Source: Arcicella rigui
Lineage (GTDB): Bacteria; Bacteroidota; Bacteroidia; Cytophagales; Spirosomataceae
Direction: 5' to 3'
Assembly: GCF_034929435.1 (NCBI RefSeq)
Contig: NZ_JAYFUM010000008.1
Span: 1 to 64,000, forward strand
DNA length: 64,000 nt
The notes beneath the pieces were generated by a model. It did not search any database, had not been told where the DNA came from, and saw only the letters and a list, made by a program, of their open reading frames with translations. Made by a program: the position numbers and the translations under genes. Of the stretch, positions 59,601 through 64,000 are shown piece after piece (position 1 is the stretch's first letter; every line of letters starts with the position of its first letter).

Positions 59601-60444
59601 CATAAGGACGCATCAAGTCTGCTCCTAAAGCACAGTTCAAACCCACAGAAAGTAAATCTATGTGTGATACAGAAGCCAAGAAAGCCTCTGTGGTTTGTCC
59701 AGATAAAGTACGTCCAGAAGCATCCGTAATTGTACCAGAAACCATCACAGGTATTTTGATGTCTGGCTTGGCTAATGCCGCTTTTGGATTATTTTGTTTG
59801 GGAATAGAAGTACTTTGTAGCGGACGAATTGTTCCGTTTTTCTTATCTGATTGATACAAATCAATGGCATATAATGCAGCCTTGGCATTCAATGTATCGA
59901 AAATGGTTTCAACCAACAATACATCTACTCCGCCATCTACCAAACCTTGAATTTGTTCATAATAAGCATCTACCAATTCATCAAAAGTAACGGCACGATA
60001 ACCGGGGTCGTTTACATCTGGCGAAAGAGATAAAGTACGGTTGGTCGGGCCGATTGAACCTGCCACAAAACGAGGTTTGTTAGGATTTTTGGCAGTATAT
60101 AAATCTGCTACTTCACGAGCAATTTTTGCTGATTCATAGTTTAATTCATACACATAATCTTCCATGTGATAATCCGCCATAGCGATAGATGTTCCCGAAA
60201 AAGTATTGGTTTCGGCAATATCTGCACCTGCTTCAAAGTATTTCGCATGGATTTCTTTGATTACTTCGGGCTTCGTGATAGAAAGCATATCGTTGTTTCC
60301 CTTTACTTCATGGGGGAAAGCACGGAATTTTTCACCTCTGTAATCGGCATCACTTAATTTATACTCCTGAATCAATGAACCCATCGCTCCGTCAAGAACA
60401 AGGATTCTGTTTTTCAAGATTTCTCTAATGTTAGGATTATTCAT
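56623..60444 (-). CDS. metH: Cobalamin-dependent methionine synthase
   Basis: The 1273-residue protein has all four MetH modules. The homocysteine domain (1-350) starts with RILVLDGAMGSLIQ and has zinc cysteines in GLNCALGADL (near 270) and at Cys334-Cys335 (GGCCGTTP). The methyltetrahydrofolate domain (360-650) has NIGERCNVTGSKKFARLI. The B12 domain (680-920) has His782 in GDVHDIGKNIVGVVLGCN. The reactivation domain (950-1260) has RPAPGYPACPDHTEK. It transfers the methyl group from methyl-THF to homocysteine. metF lies 8 kb away on the other strand. No B12 or SAM riboswitch was recognised in the upstream 344 bases. Confidence 0.97.
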   Translation of the reverse strand: MNNPNIREILKNRILVLDGAMGSLIQEYKLSDADYRGEKFRAFPHEVKGNNDMLSITKPEVIKEIHAKYFEAGADIAETNTFSGTSIAMADYHMEDYVYELNYESAKIAREVADLYTAKNPNKPRFVAGSIGPTNRTLSLSPDVNDPGYRAVTFDELVDAYYEQIQGLVDGGVDVLLVETIFDTLNAKAALYAIDLYQSDKKNGTIRPLQSTSIPKQNNPKAALAKPDIKIPVMVSGTITDASGRTLSGQTTEAFLASVSHIDLLSVGLNCALGADLMRPYVQILANKAPFMVSAHPNAGLPNEMGEYDQSPAEMAVIVEDFLQHGFMNIIGGCCGTTPAHIKAIAEVAAKYPPRQLPEANNDQIISGLEPLVIKEDTMFVNIGERCNVTGSKKFARLIREGKYDDAIAVAREQVDGGAQVIDVNLDEGMIDGVEAMKTFLNLLMAEPDIAKLPIMIDSSKWEVIEAGLKCVQGKSIVNSISLKEGEAKFRESAEKVKRYGASAVVMAFDEQGQADSYERRIEICERAYRILVDEVGFPAEDIIFDPNILTVATGLEEHNNYAVDFINATRWIKQNLPHAKVSGGVSNISFSFRGNEPVREAMHTVFLYHAIKAGMDMGIVNAGQLGVYDDIPKDMLELCEDVLLNRRDDATERLVTFAETVKSKGKEQVIDNAWRDLPVSKRLEHALIKGLTEFIDQDVEEARQQVEKPLHVIEGPLMDGMNVVGDLFGEGKMFLPQVVKSARVMKKAVAYLLPYIEAEKQVGESSSAGKILLATVKGDVHDIGKNIVGVVLGCNNYEIIDLGVMVPTPKILEEAKKHNVDIIGLSGLITPSLDEMVGVAKEMERQGFKVPLLIGGATTSRIHTAVKIDPHYSGPVIHVLDASKSVPVAGRLMQSEQTKEEIFDEIKTQYAQMRADHAGRQKDKNYVPIEKARLNKDKIDWTNFKAKKPTFLGNRYFDNYDLAEIAKYIDWTPFFSTWQLSGKYPKIFDNEIVGAEARKLFNDAQALLKEIIDNKLLTARAVVGFYPANSIEDDIILSDFEEVIREIPCEKHGVHKHTEYRVSKNDATPTVLHNLRQQGQKASHLPNLCLSDFIAPESTGEQDYIGAFAVTAGIGIEALLDKYDRDHDDYNSIMVKALADRLAEAFAELMHERTRKEFWGYSNEGELSIEELISEKYEGIRPAPGYPACPDHTEKATLFTLLQAEEKLGIILTESFAMYPASSVSGWYFSHPDSKYFGLGKIAKDQVIDYAKRKNMSLEDTERWLAPVLNYD

Positions 60445-60788
60445 ATTTTTTTAGCTGGAAGCTCTTGGCTAAAAACTTTGAGCTTTTTTGACTTATTAAT
60501 CTTTTCTCGCAAAAACACCTTTCATGTTTTATCGTTTACTATAATAGTATGCGATGAAAACAAAAATCTAAGTTTGGATTCAAACAGCAAAGAGTACTTC
60601 TGTTGAATCAAATAACATAAATTAACTACAAAGTTATCCCAAAAAGATAATTCATTTACTTTATTCTACCAATTTGGATATAATTTCTACCCATAATCAT
60701 ATTGTCAGATAATATTTATTAAATTGAAGGAGTATTTTAAAGAATTACAGATAATTTATCTTAGTATTAACCCACAAAACACATCATT
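60445..60788. other. Divergent intergenic region between metH and Lrp-family gene
   Basis: The 344 bases are A+T-rich. I see no cobalamin or SAM riboswitch core. The Lrp-family product is a natural candidate to bind here, but no clear palindrome was found. Confidence 0.5.
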
Positions 60789-61247
60789 ATGAAACTGGAC
60801 TCAACCGACCGAGAAATTTTAAGGCATTTACAAGAAGATGCCCATCTAACAACCAAAGAATTGTCGGGCAGACTGAACCTCTCGCCTACTCCTGTTTATG
60901 AAAGAGTAAGGAGGCTTGAAAAAGAAGGTGTTATCAAAGGCTATGTGGCACTGGTAAACCGTGAAAAAGTAGAGAAAGATTTGATGGTTTTTTGCAGTAT
61001 TCGCCTTAAAGAACACGCCCAAGAAGCTGGTGCAAAATTCGTTAGAGAAATTGTACAATTAGATGAAGTACAAGAATGCTATAACATTTCGGGCGATTAT
61101 GATTTTATGCTCAAAATCATCGTTCATGATATGCGTGAATACCAAGGATTCTTGATGAATAAATTAGCATCTTTAGAAAATATCGGCAGTACGCACAGCA
61201 TTTTTGTGATGTCTGAAATCAAAGCAGAAACAAAATTGAAGGTTTAG
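60789..61247 (+). CDS. Lrp/AsnC-family transcription regulator
   Basis: The 152-residue protein has an N-terminal helix-turn-helix (LDSTDREILRHLQEDAHLTT, KELSGRLNLSPTPVYERVRR) and a C-terminal RAM effector domain (VQECYNISGDYDFMLKIIV). Such proteins form octamers and respond to amino acids. The gene is divergent from metH, so control of methionine synthesis is possible; adjacency is the only evidence. Length is normal for the family. Confidence 0.93.
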   Translation: MKLDSTDREILRHLQEDAHLTTKELSGRLNLSPTPVYERVRRLEKEGVIKGYVALVNREKVEKDLMVFCSIRLKEHAQEAGAKFVREIVQLDEVQECYNISGDYDFMLKIIVHDMREYQGFLMNKLASLENIGSTHSIFVMSEIKAETKLKV

Positions 61248-61773
61248 TACTTGTTCTGTTCTCTTTTGTTTCATCCTAAAAACAGCAAAGTAGCGATATT
61301 TTCACAATGCAAAACAGCGTAACTTATGTACAGTTCATAAATAATTTTGTTCAATTCAACTACATTTTTCTACTCATTGTCTTCATCTTTACCAACCTTT
61401 GCGTTGTATTTTCAGTTAGGAAGCTAAATTGGAAACATAATGTTCTTTTAAATATTAATTGAAAATTACTAACACATCAAAAATTAAAAACAACACTTTT
61501 ATCTTATTAACTATTTCAGAATACTACTCTGTATCGACCTTTACTTACATCGAATGTTCGGAATCGGAGTAGTATTTTAAATTTACGGAAAGCTCCAAAA
61601 ACAATTAATTTATCATTCCTACACAACCTAAATAAGATTTTCTCTCTCAACTTCCCTTCTTTATTTAGTCCAAAACGACTGAATAATTTTCTGTAAGTTT
61701 TTAGATTTTTTTGGGTTCGGGGCAAAGGGCAATCTGTACAAGTAAATAAGAAAAGCAGTGCTTGTACTGAACT
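61248..61773. other. Intergenic region with no supported gene
   Basis: The 526 bases are A+T-rich with a TTTATTTAGT sequence on the plus strand near 61662 that resembles an iron-box half-site but lacks the palindromic partner. A minus-strand frame at 61516-61818 overlaps the LytTR start and is judged spurious. Confidence 0.5.
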
Positions 61774-62133
61774 ATGAAAACAATCATTGTAAACCGTACT
61801 GTTGAAATACAAGTACATGAAATCATGTACCTAAAAGGCGAAGGCAATTATACGCACATTTTTTGCAGCAATGGCGAAAAGCTCATTGTATCAAGAACAC
61901 TAAAAATTTTAGAAGAGCGAATCGACGACCCTTCGTTTATAAGAATCAACAACAACCATGTGATAAATCTTGCCTTCATTGTATCTTGCAAAAAAGAAGG
62001 TAGAAAATTAAGTGTATTTTTGGGCAATGATTTAAACTTTGATGTTTCCCGAAGAAAAACCAGCACTTTTAGAAAAGAATTGAAAATTAGGCATATAAAA
62101 CCAATCAAAGAAAAGAGTTCATCAGCAAATTGA
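61774..62133 (+). CDS. Stand-alone LytTR DNA-binding domain protein
   Basis: The 119-residue protein consists of one LytTR domain: VEIQVHEIMYLKGEGNYTHI, GEKLIVSRTLKILEERIDDP, SFIRINNNHVINLAFIVSCK and GRKLSVFLGNDLNFDVSRRK. It lacks a receiver domain and so cannot be controlled by phosphorylation directly. It lies 90 bases upstream of a sensor kinase and LytTR response regulator pair on the same strand, so the three may be one regulatory unit with two DNA-binding proteins. Confidence 0.9.
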   Translation: MKTIIVNRTVEIQVHEIMYLKGEGNYTHIFCSNGEKLIVSRTLKILEERIDDPSFIRINNNHVINLAFIVSCKKEGRKLSVFLGNDLNFDVSRRKTSTFRKELKIRHIKPIKEKSSSAN

Positions 62134-62223
62134 GGATTAAATAAAGGTTGGGATTTCACCTAAAATATCATTTTTTCAATTCCGTAAACTCAAAAATCTT
62201 TCATCAACTGAAAGTTTACGTGT

Positions 62224-63210
62224 ATGAATTTTAAAAAAGTACAATCTATTTCATCATTTCCATATTTTTTATCCATGCTTTTTTCAAGCCTCGGGATAAT
62301 TCTAAACAACAACCAGTTCCTCAGTTTCAATCCTATATACCTTTTTATACAATGGATGACCTACACCATGATATTAGTTTGTATTTGGTTTATCAATATC
62401 AGGATTATCCGATATAATTTTTATCAAACGATACTCATCAATCTTGTTCTTATTTTACTTTTGTCTTTACTGTCTGTTTATTTATTTTCTGCACAATGGC
62501 ATACAAACGAAACTAATTTCAGAAACTTTTCTTCTTTCTACTTACTGATGTTTGTGGCAAGTATGATTTTTGTATTTTTTCAGAAATCGTTAGAGATTCA
62601 GTTTAAAAACAAAGAAGTAGAACTTGAAAATATCCAATTGAAATCCGAAAAGTTTTCGGCTGAATTAGACAACCTCAAAAAGCAAATCGACCCTCATTTT
62701 TTATTCAATTCATTTACCGTACTCCACTCGCTTATCCGAAGCGATAGCAGACTTGCAGAGCAATACTTACTCAACCTGACGGATTTATACAGAAATATTT
62801 TAAGAAATTATTCTGAAAATACGGTTTCCTTAGAAGAAGAATTGAACCTCATTAATTCATATTTACACTTGCAAAAAGCACGTTTTGAAAACGGGCTTCA
62901 TGTTGATATTCAAATCAATAAGGAAGTAATGAACAACCAAATACCCATATTTTCATTACAATTATTATTTGAAAATTGTATCAAACATAATATCGTTTCA
63001 GACGAAAAACCGCTACACATCACTGTATTTCAAAAAGGGAAAAGCTATTTGTGCGTCAGAAATAATTTACAGTTAAAAATCAGAAATGAAGATTCAACGG
63101 GAAAAGGTTTAGCCAATCTAAAACGCCGATACGAATTATTAGGAGTCAACGATGGTTTGTCAATCGAACATAATCATCAGTTTTATTCTGTTACTATTAA
63201 ACTTTTATAA
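62224..63210 (+). CDS. LytS/YehU-type sensor histidine kinase
   Basis: The 328-residue protein has about four membrane helices between 12 and 120, a short coiled coil (125-155), the His_kinase motif with His158 in QIDPHFLFNSF, and an ATPase domain with LLFENCIKHNI near 245-257 and GKGLANLKRRYELL near 300. The receiver partner starts 2 bases after the stop. Lack of a large extracytoplasmic domain suggests sensing within the membrane. Confidence 0.93.
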   Translation: MNFKKVQSISSFPYFLSMLFSSLGIILNNNQFLSFNPIYLFIQWMTYTMILVCIWFINIRIIRYNFYQTILINLVLILLLSLLSVYLFSAQWHTNETNFRNFSSFYLLMFVASMIFVFFQKSLEIQFKNKEVELENIQLKSEKFSAELDNLKKQIDPHFLFNSFTVLHSLIRSDSRLAEQYLLNLTDLYRNILRNYSENTVSLEEELNLINSYLHLQKARFENGLHVDIQINKEVMNNQIPIFSLQLLFENCIKHNIVSDEKPLHITVFQKGKSYLCVRNNLQLKIRNEDSTGKGLANLKRRYELLGVNDGLSIEHNHQFYSVTIKLL

Positions 63211-63212
63211 AG

Positions 63213-63971
63213 ATGAATATTTTAATTATTGAAGATGAAAACAAAACGGCATCTTTATTAAAAGAAATGATTGAGGAACAAGAACACTGTTTGGTGGTAA
63301 ATATTTGTCAAAGTATTAGTAGTTCTGTTCAGTATTTGACTAAAAATCAAGAAAAAATAGACTTGATTTTTATGGATATACTTTTGGCAGATGGCGAAAG
63401 TTTCGAGATTTTCAAACAAATCACCGTAACCAAACCTGTCATTTTTTGTACTGCTTATGATAATTATATGCTAAAAGCCTTCAAAAACAATGGCATTGAT
63501 TATATTTTGAAACCTTTTCAACAAAAAGACATTAACGCTGCTTTAGATAAAATAGGGTTTATTAAACTCAGTCTTTCTAAAATTAACGATTTACTGGAAG
63601 TTCGACAGACCAAACCTAAAACCTATCAACAAGCCTTTATCGTTGAGTCACGGGAGAAACTGATTCCTGTTTTTGTTGCAGACATTGCTATTTTCATTCT
63701 TAAAAATGAACATGTATATGCCATACAATTCAATGGCGAAAAAGTATCTATTTTCAAGCCTTTGGATGAAATAGAGCTGAGTATCAATCCTTCTATTTTT
63801 TTCAGAATCAACCGCCAAATGATTGTCAACAGAAAAGCGATAAAGGACATAGAACCCTTTTTCAACCGAAAAGTTATTATCAATTTAACGGTAGAAAGTG
63901 CAGAGAAAATCATCGTTAGTCGCCTAAGAGTGAGCGATTTTAAAAAATGGATTGAAAATCCAGAGCTGTAA
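63213..63971 (+). CDS. LytTR-family response regulator
   Basis: The 252-residue protein has a receiver domain with acidic Glu7-Asp8, phospho-acceptor Asp55 (LIFMDILL), Thr/Ser in FCTAYD and Lys108 in YILKPFQ, then a LytTR domain (about 145-250) with IAIFILKNEHVYAIQFNGEK, SIFFRINRQMIVNRKAI and KIIVSRLRVSDFKKW. It is the cognate regulator of the kinase encoded 2 bases upstream. Its target genes are unknown; the upstream stand-alone LytTR gene is an obvious candidate. Confidence 0.94.
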   Translation: MNILIIEDENKTASLLKEMIEEQEHCLVVNICQSISSSVQYLTKNQEKIDLIFMDILLADGESFEIFKQITVTKPVIFCTAYDNYMLKAFKNNGIDYILKPFQQKDINAALDKIGFIKLSLSKINDLLEVRQTKPKTYQQAFIVESREKLIPVFVADIAIFILKNEHVYAIQFNGEKVSIFKPLDEIELSINPSIFFRINRQMIVNRKAIKDIEPFFNRKVIINLTVESAEKIIVSRLRVSDFKKWIENPEL

Positions 63972-64000
63972 ATGTTCATTTCAACCTTAGATTTAGTCAA

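Noticed and set aside
60445..60788. SAM or cobalamin riboswitch upstream of metH
   Set aside because: No conserved riboswitch core could be found by eye on the metH strand; a covariance-model search would be needed to exclude a divergent type.
61516..61818. 100-codon minus-strand frame over the LytTR start
   Set aside because: It overlaps the real LytTR gene on the opposite strand and has no family pattern.

Overview
The window is AT-rich chromosomal DNA from a member of the Bacteroidota, most likely Cytophagales of the Spirosomaceae/Emticicia/Arcicella kind. The evidence is gene content: a SusC-style carboxypeptidase-regulatory domain on a TonB receptor, a PUR-family (DUF3276) protein, an rpsU next to xerC, a SufCDS-SufE-DUF59 block, a BrxA-type bacilliredoxin, LytTR signalling, a CtlX-type hydrolase and a full-length MetH. 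The genus assignment is inference. No rRNA, tRNA or CRISPR array was seen.

Layout. 1-135: right end of an IS256-family insertion sequence (last 31 transposase codons plus terminal repeat). 255-2660: a beta-barrel-like protein and a surface lipoprotein. 2744-9156 (minus strand): genes for non-phosphorylating oxidation of a 6-deoxy-sugar (L-fucose or L-rhamnose): mutarotase, two SDR dehydrogenases, lactonase and diketo-acid hydrolase, mixed with a secreted AbgB-like amidohydrolase and an SGNH esterase. The sugar-acid dehydratase and a transporter are absent. 9397-13005: TerC, YidD and a secreted M14 peptidase. 13117-17811 (minus): Uma2-family protein, then thrB and thrA with a RelE-type toxin-antitoxin pair inserted between them. 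18259-22481: TonB siderophore receptor divergent from a choice-of-anchor I lipoprotein, separated by a regulatory region with Fur-box-like palindromes. 22664-25815: a VWA protein, a small unknown protein and a ChlI-like AAA+ ATPase with altered Walker motifs.

25857-28471 (minus): xerC-type recombinase, rpsU and a beta-lactamase-family hydrolase. 28663-29976: GntP permease. 30076-30277: an array of five 42-bp tandem repeats. 30278-32697 (minus): ExbB, ExbD, YetF-like and MgtC-like genes. 32914-36539: Ppx/GppA phosphatase, an NAD-dependent epimerase and a TPR protein. 36615-41381 (minus): bacilliredoxin, then DUF59, sufE, sufS, sufD and sufC, without sufB. A palindrome of the same form as the one at the siderophore receptor lies upstream of sufC. 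41859-44681: arginine deiminase-like enzyme, CtlX and an A-type Fe-S carrier. 44678-45687 (minus): a Panacea-domain antitoxin and an unrecognised 150-residue partner, the most novel-looking module in the window.

45882-49416: FabH-like synthase, PUR protein, Hsp20-like protein, a small Trp-rich protein and metF. 49722-53468: a 1248-residue orphan sensor kinase. 53595-56514: DUF58, RlpA-like protein and a seven-bladed-propeller lactonase. 56623-60444: metH. 60789-63971: an Lrp/AsnC regulator, a stand-alone LytTR protein and a LytS/LytTR two-component pair. metF and metH together give the folate/B12 route to methionine. thrA/thrB give the homoserine branch. The suf genes and the siderophore receptor may share iron control through the common palindrome. 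Many convergent gene pairs are closed by long, nearly perfect bidirectional terminators, two of which have a common outer arm.
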